From DUPH01 sp035449085 (GTDB lineage Bacteria > Verrucomicrobiota > Kiritimatiellia > RFP12 > UBA1067): 13,726 nt of DNA. The notes beneath the pieces are model-generated. The model was given only the letters and a program-made list of their open reading frames with translations, was not told the origin of the DNA and searched no databases. The stretch covers positions 1 to 13,726 of the forward strand of contig DAOTKE010000096.1 in NCBI GenBank assembly GCA_035449085.1, written 5' to 3'. Position numbers and translations under genes: made by a program. Of the stretch, positions 6,376 to 13,726 are shown piece after piece (position 1 is the stretch's first letter; every line of letters starts with the position of its first letter).

Positions 6376-9231
6376 ATGCCTGTAACACGCACATTCATCG
6401 GCTGGGAGCGACCGCTTTGCGAGACCGTGTCCGCCTTTCTGTTAGCGCCATCAAGCGGCGGCCTGCTGGATCTGCGGCATACCACCGTGATCGTGCCCAC
6501 CCGCCAGTCGAGCTGGCGGTTGCGCGCCGCGTTACCGCTGGCCGCGGACGCGCGGGGCGTCGCCTGCATCGGCCCCGAGATCGTCACGCCGCCGGTCTTG
6601 CTGGCGCCGCCGCAACAGGCAGGCGTGGCGTCCGGCTTTCAAAGCCTGCGCACCTGGACGGACACCCTCAAAACAATCGGCGCGGATGAGTTCCGCGCCT
6701 TTCTAGGTGCTGGCGACAAGCGTCCGTCCACGACCGCGTGGGCGCTGCAGATCGCCCGCCAGCTTCAGCGCCTGCGGCAGGAACTGGCGGACGGCGACCT
6801 CACGCTGGCAGACGTCGCGGATCGGGGAGACGCGCTGGAAGAGGCCGAGTGCTGGGCGGACATGAAGGCGCTCGAGGGCCGTTACTTGGAGCGGTTGGCG
6901 GCGCAGGGGCTCCAGGATGCGACCGCCGCGAAACTCGCCCATGTCCGCGCTGGCGTACCGCCCGCCGAGATCGCACGTGTCGTCGTGGCCGCCGTGCCCG
7001 ATCCTCCCCGACTGCTCGAAAAGCTGTTGGCGCGTTGGGGCGAGGCCGGGGTGACAGTCGACATCCTCGTCGCCGCTCCCGACAACGAGACCCATGCGTT
7101 CGATGACTGGGGCCGCCCGGCCCCGGACGTCTGGGCCAAACGGCACATCGCGCTGAACGATGAAGACCTTTGGCTGGAAGCCACGCCTGCTGACCAGGCC
7201 GCGCGCATCGCCAAGTCGGTCGCAACGTCTCTGAAAACACAGCCCCGCCCGACCGGGACTCGTCCGCAGCTTGCCATCGGCGTCCCCGACCGTGAAACCG
7301 TCGCGCCGCTGCAGCGCGCACTGGCAGATCTCGGGCTGCCCGCCTTTGATCCGCAAAACCGGCCTTTCTCGCAGACCCCGCTCGCCCGGCTCGTTCACGC
7401 CCTGCTTGCCCTGCGCGATTCTGACGGCTACGACGAGGTGGCCGCCCTCTTGCGTCACCCGGACGTTTTGCACGCGCTCGAGTGCGGGGCCGATGTCTTG
7501 CGTGAACTGGATGCGTTCCAGTCGGAATATCTGCCGGTCACGCTGAACGACCTGTGTGATCATGGCCCAGCAGACACAGGCCACAACGCGCAGATCACGG
7601 CATTGCCGGCTGCCGTCGCACAGGTGCGGGCCTGGCGCGCGCGTTTGCAGCAAGGTGATCTTGCCACAGGATTACGCGAGGTCTTGCAACACATTTTCAA
7701 AAAACGCCAACTCAAATCTGACAACCCCGACGACGCGATCTTTCAGCAGGCCGTCACCGTCTTCGACGACTGTCTGCGGGAATTGGAGACCGCCAATCCA
7801 GATGGACAAGCCGGTAGGGATGACGCCGACATTCTGCTCGCCCGGTTGCGCGAAAGCAGTGTGAAGCCCGAACGTCAAGGCGAACCGCTCGACCTCGAAG
7901 GCTGGCTGGAGTTAGCCTGGAACCCGGCGCCTCTCCTTTTTGTGGCCGGCATGAACGAAGGTTTTGTGCCCGACGGACATGTGGGCGATCTTTTCTTGCC
8001 GGATGCGTTGCGGACCCGACTCGGCCTGCGCGATGACCGCTTACGCGTGGCGCGTGACGCGTACGTGCTGGAAGCCCTGATTGCACAACGCCGTAGCGGA
8101 GGACGGCCCATCCTCGTCGTCGGCAAGACCTCCACCGCCGGCGACCCGCTGCGTCCCTCGCGCCTGCTCTTCCGCTGTCCCGACGCCGAACTGGTGACGC
8201 GTGCGAAAAAACTGTTCCGCGAGACACCCCCGCCGGGCACCGCATCGGCGTTTACGATTGGATTCAAACTCGATCCACGGCGTGTCCCCTCCGACAGCAT
8301 CAACCCAAAACGGCGGCAGGTCTTGAGTCCGACGCTTTTCCGTGACTATCTGGAAAGTCCGCTTCAGTTTTACTTGAAACACGTGCTCGACATGGAGGCG
8401 CTCAGCGACCGCGAGCGCGAGCCGGACGCCTTGGCCTTCGGCACGCTGGTTCACGCCGTGCTCGACGAAATGGCGGCGGACCGCGGCCTGTGGGCGTGCG
8501 GCGATGCGGGCAAGCTGGGACATTGGATGGAAAACAGGATGCGGGCCTTGGCGCATGCCCGTTACGGGTCACGTCCGTGGCTGGGCGTCGAACTGGCCGT
8601 GGACAGCGCCGTGCGGCGTCTCAGAACGTTCGCACAGAAACAGGTCGAATGGCATCGTCAAGGCTGGGAGATCGTCGAGCATGAGGACACGCAGGGCAAG
8701 CGTATCATGGTCGACGGGGTGACCGTCCGCGGACGGATCGACCGCATCGACAGAAGAATGGAAAACGGGAAAGCGGTCTTCTGCATACTCGACTACAAAA
8801 CCGCGGACAAGGCTAAAATGCCGGTGCAGGCGCATGTGGGGCCGCCTTTCGGCGACAGCGAGTTTTTGAAGGCGGCGCAGATTCCCAAAGCGCTGATGCC
8901 GAACAGCAAGACCGACAAGCGCTGGGCCGACCTGCAGTTGCCGCTCTACCGCGAATTCGTGAAAACGCAGTGTGAGGGCGAGATCCGGCTCGGGTACGTC
9001 AACCTGCCGAGTGCGTTGGGTGACATCGCCTTCAACCTTTGGGACACCTACACCGACGCGCTGCATGCTTCCGCCATGGCCTGCGCCCAAGCCGTTGTCG
9101 AAAACATTAAGGCGGGCAAGTTCCAACAGGCAGGACGCCCACGGTTTGAGGGTGACTTTGGCGGCCTGCTGCTTGGTGACGCCGCGAAAACGATCGAGCC
9201 ACCTCCCCCTCCTTGGAGCGCCGATTCATGA
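6376..9231 (+). CDS. addB: AddB-like helicase-nuclease subunit (PD-(D/E)XK nuclease)
   Basis: 951 residues from ATG 6376; an in-frame TTG at 6334 is less likely. The N-terminal half is a degenerate superfamily-1 helicase fold: VIVPTRQSSWRL stands where a Walker A would be, so no ATP hydrolysis is expected. Residues about 510-600 have the inactive-helicase signature of AddB/RecC (LLFVAGMNEGFVPDG, LRTRLGLRDDRLRVARDAY). In AddB/RecC that region belongs to the Chi-scanning module. A RecB-type nuclease forms the C-terminus: LVH693AVLDE, RGRID789RID, LD806YK808T and Q854LPLY858 supply the full catalytic set. The four cysteines of iron-sulfur AddB are absent: S661-P-L-Q-F-Y replaces the Cys-Pro start, and the last 35 residues have no cysteine. 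The length is short of the roughly 1150 residues of Bacillus AddB and nearer to proteobacterial types. It overlaps addA by ATGA, so the two are translationally coupled. Role: nuclease and scaffold subunit in end resection for recombinational repair. Its own Shine-Dalgarno is weak (AAGGGG at 6357-6362, 13 bases away). Confidence 0.88.
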   Translation: MPVTRTFIGWERPLCETVSAFLLAPSSGGLLDLRHTTVIVPTRQSSWRLRAALPLAADARGVACIGPEIVTPPVLLAPPQQAGVASGFQSLRTWTDTLKTIGADEFRAFLGAGDKRPSTTAWALQIARQLQRLRQELADGDLTLADVADRGDALEEAECWADMKALEGRYLERLAAQGLQDATAAKLAHVRAGVPPAEIARVVVAAVPDPPRLLEKLLARWGEAGVTVDILVAAPDNETHAFDDWGRPAPDVWAKRHIALNDEDLWLEATPADQAARIAKSVATSLKTQPRPTGTRPQLAIGVPDRETVAPLQRALADLGLPAFDPQNRPFSQTPLARLVHALLALRDSDGYDEVAALLRHPDVLHALECGADVLRELDAFQSEYLPVTLNDLCDHGPADTGHNAQITALPAAVAQVRAWRARLQQGDLATGLREVLQHIFKKRQLKSDNPDDAIFQQAVTVFDDCLRELETANPDGQAGRDDADILLARLRESSVKPERQGEPLDLEGWLELAWNPAPLLFVAGMNEGFVPDGHVGDLFLPDALRTRLGLRDDRLRVARDAYVLEALIAQRRSGGRPILVVGKTSTAGDPLRPSRLLFRCPDAELVTRAKKLFRETPPPGTASAFTIGFKLDPRRVPSDSINPKRRQVLSPTLFRDYLESPLQFYLKHVLDMEALSDREREPDALAFGTLVHAVLDEMAADRGLWACGDAGKLGHWMENRMRALAHARYGSRPWLGVELAVDSAVRRLRTFAQKQVEWHRQGWEIVEHEDTQGKRIMVDGVTVRGRIDRIDRRMENGKAVFCILDYKTADKAKMPVQAHVGPPFGDSEFLKAAQIPKALMPNSKTDKRWADLQLPLYREFVKTQCEGEIRLGYVNLPSALGDIAFNLWDTYTDALHASAMACAQAVVENIKAGKFQQAGRPRFEGDFGGLLLGDAAKTIEPPPPPWSADS
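9213..9218 (+). promoter_or_regulatory. Shine-Dalgarno of addA inside the addB end
   Basis: TTGGAG within the last addB codons has its GGAG nine bases before ATG 9228. This supports ATG 9228 with an ATGA stop/start overlap rather than the in-frame TTG 9213, and implies translational coupling of the two subunits. Confidence 0.6.
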
Positions 9232-12200
9232 ACCCCGTACAAAACCGCTCCATCTCCGCTTCGGCCGGCACCGGCAAAACCTTCCGGCTCGCCCACCGTT
9301 ACATCGGCCTCATGGCGGCGGGTGTCGCCCCCGACCGTATCTGCGCCCTCACCTTCTCCCGTAAAGCGGCAGGCGAGATTTTTGACAAGATCGTCGAGCA
9401 CCTGTGCGCGGCTGTGACAGATGACGGCAAGCGGATCCAGACTGCGAACACAATTGCCAGAGAGGGACTAGCCGCGCCGTCCCGTGCGGATGACTATCTG
9501 CGTCTGCTGCGAACCCTGCTCGATAACGGACACCGTCTGCGGATCGGCACGCTCGACAGCTTCATCCTCGGCGTCGTGCGCGCCTTCCCGCTGGAGCTGG
9601 GGGTGCCGCCCGAGACGCAGCCCATGGACAGTGACGGCGGCGAAGCCGTGGCCGCGCGCCGGGCCATCCTGACCCGACTCCTCGATCCGCGATCCGCGCA
9701 CGGGGAGAGTGGGCAGGCGGCGTTCCTGAGCGACTTCCGCCTGTCGCAGCACGGGCGTGCGAGCAAAAAGCTGCTGTCCGTGCTGGATCAACTGGTCAAG
9801 GACTACCACGTCTTTTACCGGACGCACGGCGGTGCGCCGTGGCGCTGGGGCGATCCAGACAGCATCTGGCCGCGGAAAGAGCGTTGGTGGGAACCCGCCC
9901 CCGGCGATCCGCAGCCGCCCGACACCTTGGTCGAGAGCCTGCGCACCCTGTTCGGCGAGTCGGGACGCCCGGGCCAGCTCGGCCAGAGCCTTGCAGATTT
10001 CACGGCTGCGTTCCTATCCCATTCAAGCGATAAACCATGGCCGCAACGCACCGACAAAGCCTCGCGGTCGCTCCTTGAGAATGCTAGAAACCTCCAGCCG
10101 CCCACGCTCAGTTACTACAGGCAGGAGTATGTGCTCCCGCAACCCTTGTGGGACGGCATACGTACGGCGTTACGCCATGCGATCCATGTGGAAATCGGAC
10201 GTTCACTGACACAAACGCAAGGACTGCGCACCGTGCTCAGCCGTTACGATGAGAGCTATGCCGCGGCACAGATGCACGACGGCCATTTCACCTTTGAAGA
10301 TCTCTCGCGTCTTCTCGGGTCTGGCGGCCCCTCGCCCAGTCGCGTGCCCAACGCCGAGAACCGGCTCTACATCGACTACCGTCTGGACGGCAAGCTGGAT
10401 CACTGGCTGATGGATGAGTTCCAGGACACGAGCGACACGCAGTGGGACACGCTGGCCAACCTCGTGGACGAAATCATCCAAGACGACGCGCGCTCGTTCT
10501 TCTTTGTGGGCGACATCAAGCAGTCGATCTACGGATGGCGCGGCGGCAATTACCGCCTTTTCAACGAGATCCAGAAAAAGTATCAGAGCTGTGGCCCGCG
10601 CGCCATTGCCAGCGAGTCGATTCAGACGTGCCACCGTTCACTGCCGGCCATTATCGATGCCGTCAACCGGACCTTCGACCAGCTTGCGGACTGGACGCCC
10701 TCTTTGGGCAGGCAGGCTGGACTGCGTCCGGAGGCGATCGAAGCCTTTTCACGCGCCTGGACACGCCACGAAAGTGCACGGAAGGACGAAGGGCTGGGAT
10801 TTGTAACCCTGCTCGAATACGACCCTAAGAAAGCAAGTGCGGAGGCCTCCGACGACGTCGATGACAATGACGATGAGGCCCCCGCGTGTCCCGCCCAGTT
10901 TGAGGCTGTTGCGGCCATCCTGAAACAGGTCGCCCCCATTCAGCGCGGCTTGACCGCGGCCGTGCTGGTGCGGAACAACAAGGACGGACGCGCGTGCGTG
11001 GATGCGCTCCGACGCCTGCTGCCGGACATGCCGTGCGTACACGAAGGGAAGGGCGGCATCACCGACAATCCGGCCGTGACTCTGCTTCTGGCGCTGGTGC
11101 ATTACGCCGCGCATCCCGGCGACACCGTCGCTTTGCGTCACCTTCAAATGAGTCCGCTCGCAGACGCCTGTGCGGCCATCTCATACGAGATCCTGCCCGC
11201 GCACATGCTGCACGCATTCCAATCGCGCGGCTTCGCCGCAACATTGCGCGAGTGGGGCGAGAAGTTGGGGCGTTTAGACGCCTTCAGCCAGAGACGCCTT
11301 GACGAACTCTTGGCGGGTGCCGAGAGTTTCGATGCGTTAGGCATCTGCGATCCTGACCGCTTTGAAGATCACATCGAAGCCTACCAGATCCGTTCCGACG
11401 CCGCCGCAGGGTCGGTGCGCGTGATGACCGTCCACCAGGCCAAAGGGTTAGGCTTCGACGTGGTCATCATCCCCTTTGCACCTCGTGCAAACAGCTTTGA
11501 GAACCCGAAGATCCCGCAGCTCCTGGCCGGCAGCGGCTGGATCCTTAATCCCCCGTGCCGCCCCGTACTGGAAGCCGCTAACGGCGCCTTGTCGGAGGCC
11601 TGCGACGCGGCGCGTGCCGACGCGAATTTCGCCCAGCTCTGCGTGCTGTATGTGGCCATGACCCGTGCCCAGCGGGCGATGTACATGCTCGTTCCAACGA
11701 AGGCGAAAAATCCAACGACGGTCAGCGAGGCGGATTTGCTGCGCGAGCGCCTGCATTCCGACAGCGTCCCGGACGCTGGCCTCGCCGGACTGACGCCGCT
11801 CTACGCCCACGGGGATCCCGACTGGTTCCGGCGGCATCAGCCTCCGGCAACCAACGCGCAAGAGGCCCCGACCGCACCGATCCACATCGCCTTCGAGGCT
11901 GAGATCACGCCGCGAGAACCTTCTAAGGACGGCCCCGACAACCTCACTTTCCCGGCCCAGTGGCTGTTCAAGGCCGAAGCCGGCGACGTCCGCGCCTTCG
12001 GTTCGGCGATCCACCGCCTTTTCCAGAAGATCGAGTGGTTCGAAGACACCGATCTGGAACGCCTCATCGCCGAGTGGCGCCAAGAGTCGGGCGACTCTGC
12101 GGTCTTGCTGGGCGACGTGGAACGTCAGTTCCGAGCGTGCCTGAAAAACGACGCGGTTCAACGCGCGCTTTCAAAACCTTCTTCCGAAGGAACGGCGGAA

Positions 12201-12530
12201 GTCTGGCGCGAGGCGCCGTTCAACCTCCTCGTGAAAGTTGGCGGGCCTAGGCAGCTCCTGAGCGGACGATTCGACCGTCTTGTGATCGAGCGGGATGCGG
12301 CTGGACGTCCCGTGCGCGCGACGATCACCGACTTTAAGAGCAACCGCATCACCACGGACGAGCAGGTGCGGGAGGCGGTCCGCGTCTATGCCAGCCAGAT
12401 GCGCGACTACGCCCTGGCCGCCGCTCAGTTGCTCGGCTTGTCTCCCGGTCACATCACCGCCATGCTGCTTTTCACGCGTTCAGGACAGCTTGCGGAAGTT
12501 CGTCAACCCGACAACGGCGGTCTGCCCTGA
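9228..12530 (+). CDS. addA: AddA-like ATP-dependent helicase-nuclease (UvrD/RecB type)
   Basis: 1100 residues, a full-length superfamily-1A helicase fused to a RecB nuclease. Motif I begins almost at once (ASAGTGK17T), followed by motif Ia ALTFSRKAA and TLDSF. Motif II is D396-E397-FQDT; motif III is VGD429IKQSIYGWRG, with R438 in that segment. ESIQTCHRSLP is motif IV-like. Motif V is VRVMTVH736QAKG, and motif VI is YVAMTR813AQ with the arginine finger. Residues about 925-1070 hold the PD-(D/E)XK nuclease: SAIH929RLF, GRFD1016RLV, D1035FK1037S and Q1057xxxY1061. All key residues are present, so both the motor and the nuclease should work. With AddB it should unwind double-strand ends, degrade both strands until Chi, and create 3' tails for RecA; this function comes from characterised AddAB enzymes. 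An acidic insert (about residues 540-550, DDVDDNDDE) separates motif IV from the next part. The stop abuts the convergent propeller gene. Confidence 0.93.
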   Translation: MNPVQNRSISASAGTGKTFRLAHRYIGLMAAGVAPDRICALTFSRKAAGEIFDKIVEHLCAAVTDDGKRIQTANTIAREGLAAPSRADDYLRLLRTLLDNGHRLRIGTLDSFILGVVRAFPLELGVPPETQPMDSDGGEAVAARRAILTRLLDPRSAHGESGQAAFLSDFRLSQHGRASKKLLSVLDQLVKDYHVFYRTHGGAPWRWGDPDSIWPRKERWWEPAPGDPQPPDTLVESLRTLFGESGRPGQLGQSLADFTAAFLSHSSDKPWPQRTDKASRSLLENARNLQPPTLSYYRQEYVLPQPLWDGIRTALRHAIHVEIGRSLTQTQGLRTVLSRYDESYAAAQMHDGHFTFEDLSRLLGSGGPSPSRVPNAENRLYIDYRLDGKLDHWLMDEFQDTSDTQWDTLANLVDEIIQDDARSFFFVGDIKQSIYGWRGGNYRLFNEIQKKYQSCGPRAIASESIQTCHRSLPAIIDAVNRTFDQLADWTPSLGRQAGLRPEAIEAFSRAWTRHESARKDEGLGFVTLLEYDPKKASAEASDDVDDNDDEAPACPAQFEAVAAILKQVAPIQRGLTAAVLVRNNKDGRACVDALRRLLPDMPCVHEGKGGITDNPAVTLLLALVHYAAHPGDTVALRHLQMSPLADACAAISYEILPAHMLHAFQSRGFAATLREWGEKLGRLDAFSQRRLDELLAGAESFDALGICDPDRFEDHIEAYQIRSDAAAGSVRVMTVHQAKGLGFDVVIIPFAPRANSFENPKIPQLLAGSGWILNPPCRPVLEAANGALSEACDAARADANFAQLCVLYVAMTRAQRAMYMLVPTKAKNPTTVSEADLLRERLHSDSVPDAGLAGLTPLYAHGDPDWFRRHQPPATNAQEAPTAPIHIAFEAEITPREPSKDGPDNLTFPAQWLFKAEAGDVRAFGSAIHRLFQKIEWFEDTDLERLIAEWRQESGDSAVLLGDVERQFRACLKNDAVQRALSKPSSEGTAEVWREAPFNLLVKVGGPRQLLSGRFDRLVIERDAAGRPVRATITDFKSNRITTDEQVREAVRVYASQMRDYALAAAQLLGLSPGHITAMLLFTRSGQLAEVRQPDNGGLP

Positions 12531-12538
12531 TCAGGGCA
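12523..12538. terminator. 16-bp perfect palindrome across two convergent stop codons
   Basis: TGCCCTGATCAGGGCA is its own reverse complement. Its centre TGATCA holds the addA stop TGA (12528-12530) and, on the other strand, the propeller stop TGA (12533-12531). Folded as RNA it gives a six-pair stem with a GATC loop on either strand. There is no T-tract, so it may be a weak bidirectional terminator or an mRNA 3'-end protector. Confidence 0.45.
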
Positions 12539-13478
12539 TCACACAGCCTTCGACCCACTCGGCCAACTTGAGCACGCCGCGGGTGGCGTCGAAATAGCTG
12601 ATCGCGGGACGCCCGTCCGGCGAAAAGGCCAGCGAAGAGTAGGCACCCACGAACCCGTCCGCGTCAATCGTGCTAATCACCCACTGCGAACCGTTGTACT
12701 TGGCATATTTCAGATGCCCATTCTTTTCATCGTGGTAGCCGACCGCCGGCTGTCCGTCCGGCGCGAAAGCCAGACTGACATGGGCGTTGTGGACGGATTG
12801 CATCACATCGACGGTCTGTCCGGAGGACCAAAACGACCCCGAACTTCTCGTCATGTACCATAATTTGCTGTTGATATAGTCCCAATAGGCGATCGCGGGC
12901 TGTCCGCCCGGCGTGATAGCCAGCGAGAGGCTTTCAGTATAGCGGCCATACGTGTTCTGAGTGGACCACGCCGAACCGTTCCACGCCGCATAATAGACGT
13001 AATACTTGTCATAATCTTGATAGGCAATGGAGGGATAACCGTTGGCACCGAAAGCCAGCGAAAGGTCTTGGATGACATATTTTAGCTGTTGCACCGTTGT
13101 CAATGTCCAGCCTGCGGCGTTTTTCTCCGCATAGCGGAGTAAAATTTGTTGATAGGCAACATGACACTGATAGCTGATGGCAGGATAGCCATCCGGCGTG
13201 AATTTCAAGGACGAATACCGTCCGGATCCGGAGCCACTGCCGTCAGTATCGACGGTTTCGATGTGCCACTGGCTCCCGTCGCAAAAGGCGAACTTGAGAT
13301 CAGCGCCGGTGGCATCGTAATAGCTGATGGCGGGATAGCCGTCCGGGCCGAAGGCCAGCGAGCAATACTGCCCAACGTCGCCCGCAGTGTCCACCCGTTC
13401 CACGTTCACCCGCGCGCCGTCGTACGAGGCGTATTTCAGATCCTTTTCGATGTCGTCGTAGTAGGCGATGCCCAGCAC
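12531..13478 (-). CDS. Repeat protein, predicted seven-bladed beta-propeller (N-terminus incomplete)
   Basis: 315 residues if started at GTG 13478, but that start falls inside a repeat. The protein is built of units of 45-50 residues of the form SLAF-x-PDG-x-PAISYYD-x4-LKYA-x-GSxW-x3-TVD. Units begin at residues 40, 90, 140, 185, 235 and 282, and a seventh begins upstream at 13502. The last unit stops at 34 residues, without its W-x3-TVD strand. That strand is found encoded upstream of the GTG (LWVTCTVDAVP, about 13553-13521), as expected for a propeller closed by N- and C-terminal strands. Aromatic and Gly/Asp-rich, low in Lys; no catalytic motif, transmembrane segment or signal peptide is visible. 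Likely a secreted or surface binding domain, which is inference. No ATG, GTG or TTG exists between 13479 and the in-frame TAG at 13673-13671, so the gene is probably 5'-truncated or frameshifted, and may be a pseudogene. It converges on addA with no gap. Confidence 0.65.
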   Translation of the reverse strand: MLGIAYYDDIEKDLKYASYDGARVNVERVDTAGDVGQYCSLAFGPDGYPAISYYDATGADLKFAFCDGSQWHIETVDTDGSGSGSGRYSSLKFTPDGYPAISYQCHVAYQQILLRYAEKNAAGWTLTTVQQLKYVIQDLSLAFGANGYPSIAYQDYDKYYVYYAAWNGSAWSTQNTYGRYTESLSLAITPGGQPAIAYWDYINSKLWYMTRSSGSFWSSGQTVDVMQSVHNAHVSLAFAPDGQPAVGYHDEKNGHLKYAKYNGSQWVISTIDADGFVGAYSSLAFSPDGRPAISYFDATRGVLKLAEWVEGCVMP

Positions 13479-13502
13479 ACCCGCCGCGTTGAAGGCCAGC
13501 GA
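12602..13502 (-). repeat. Seven tandem protein-coding repeat units of about 47-50 codons
   Basis: The unit pattern recurs with spacings of 47, 50, 50, 45, 50 and 47 codons. At DNA level the best conserved part on the + strand is a phrase like 'ccgtccggcg(c/t)gaa' followed by 'gccagcga', encoding the PDG and SLAF segments in reverse. Units 3 and 4 from the N-terminus (residues about 90-190) are the most diverged and are richest in Tyr. Confidence 0.8.
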
Positions 13503-13670
13503 AGAATGGAGACCGTTGGTCGGGACCGCGTCGACCGTGCAGGTGACCCACAGATTGGTTCCGGCTGTGTTCCAGTCTCGCAGCGGAGTGATGCCAGTCG
13601 TGCGGCCTTCGCGCGAAAGAACGGCACGAAAGAATCGTCTGCCTGCGGGCGGGGTAAAGACCAGATCCGC
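13479..13670 (-). pseudogene. Open 5' extension of the propeller gene without a start codon
   Basis: The propeller frame stays open for 64 codons above GTG 13478 and ends at TAG 13673-13671. It encodes ADLVFTPPAGRRFFRAVLS, then a linker, then LWVTCTVDAVPTNGLHSSLAF, which completes the first repeat unit and the missing last blade strand. No ATG, GTG or TTG occurs; only CTG codons (such as 13664-13662) could initiate. The FTPPAGRRFFRAVL segment looks like the end of a preceding domain, suggesting that an upstream part of a larger protein has been lost or shifted out of frame. Being coding-like sequence without a start, it is best read as the remnant of an interrupted gene. Confidence 0.5.
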
Positions 13671-13681
13671 CTATCGCGGTA

Positions 13682-13705
13682 GGGACACCCGTTGCCGGGT
13701 GCCCC
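13682..13705. repeat. REP-like GC-rich hairpin with tetraloop
   Basis: Arms GGGACACCCG (13682-13691) and CGGGTGCCCC (13696-13705) flank the loop TTGC. Read on the - strand the single A/C mismatch becomes a G-U pair and the loop becomes GCAA, a GNRA tetraloop, giving a ten-pair RNA stem. Just beside it CCTA (13670-13673) and TAGG (13680-13683) form a second small inverted pair that contains the propeller frame's TAG. The form resembles dispersed 'GTAGGG...' palindromes seen in many environmental genomes. Copy number cannot be judged from one window. The rest of 13671-13726 shows no gene. Confidence 0.45.
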
Positions 13706-13726
13706 CCGCACAGATCCCGGCGTGCG

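Noticed and set aside
8101..8160. VGKTSTAGDP in AddB as a Walker A ATP site
   Set aside because: It lacks GxxxxGK[T/S] spacing and lies in the second inactive helicase region, where AddB/RecC proteins carry a similar non-catalytic segment.
11448..12161. 237-codon open frame on the - strand opposite addA
   Set aside because: A GC-rich shadow of addA. The antisense frame has no recognisable domain, while the + strand has clear helicase and nuclease motifs across it.

Overview
This is a GC-rich window of bacterial chromosome. It carries seven protein-coding loci, six on the + strand and one on the - strand at the right end. I see no rRNA, tRNA, CRISPR array, transposase or integrase. The gene content suggests a member of the PVC superphylum, most plausibly Kiritimatiellota/Verrucomicrobiota or Lentisphaerae. 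The clues are a giant-adhesin type protein with a 'FWVDAS' module, a twin-arginine exported Gfo/Idh/MocA oxidoreductase, two exported DUF6807 ('PmoA-like') proteins and a divergent UroD-fold protein. This taxonomic guess comes from family knowledge; no phylogenetic marker is present.

Layout. (1) 2-1765: the C-terminal part of a large surface or secreted beta-rich protein, cut by the left window edge. (2) 1826-6324: a four-gene cluster on one strand, made of a Tat-exported oxidoreductase, a DUF6807 protein, a UroD/MtaA-fold protein and a second, divergent DUF6807 protein. Gaps are about 55-80 bp. Three of the four products carry export signals and the UroD-fold protein does not. The set resembles the uncharacterised, probably carbohydrate-directed modules that are abundant in PVC bacteria, but no substrate can be read from the sequence. 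(3) 6376-12530: addB and addA, overlapping by ATGA. They encode the two subunits of an AddAB-type helicase-nuclease for double-strand-break repair. All helicase motifs of AddA and both PD-(D/E)XK nuclease sites are visible; AddB lacks the cysteines of the iron-sulfur form. (4) 12531-13670 on the - strand: a repeat protein with seven 'SLAF-PDG-PAISY' units, predicted to be a seven-bladed beta-propeller. Its stop codon abuts the addA stop inside a perfect 16-bp palindrome. Its N-terminal part has no usable start codon, and the frame runs into a stop next to a strong REP-like hairpin at the right edge, so the gene is probably 5'-broken.

The features most worth a second look are: the two unlike DUF6807 genes bracketing a UroD-fold gene with an altered metal motif; the abrupt change in third-codon-position GC inside the first gene near 437; the propeller whose missing last strand is encoded upstream of its only available start codon; the palindrome shared by two convergent stop codons; and the hairpin with a GNRA tetraloop at the right edge. 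Nothing here looks like a complete, previously undescribed defence or mobile system.
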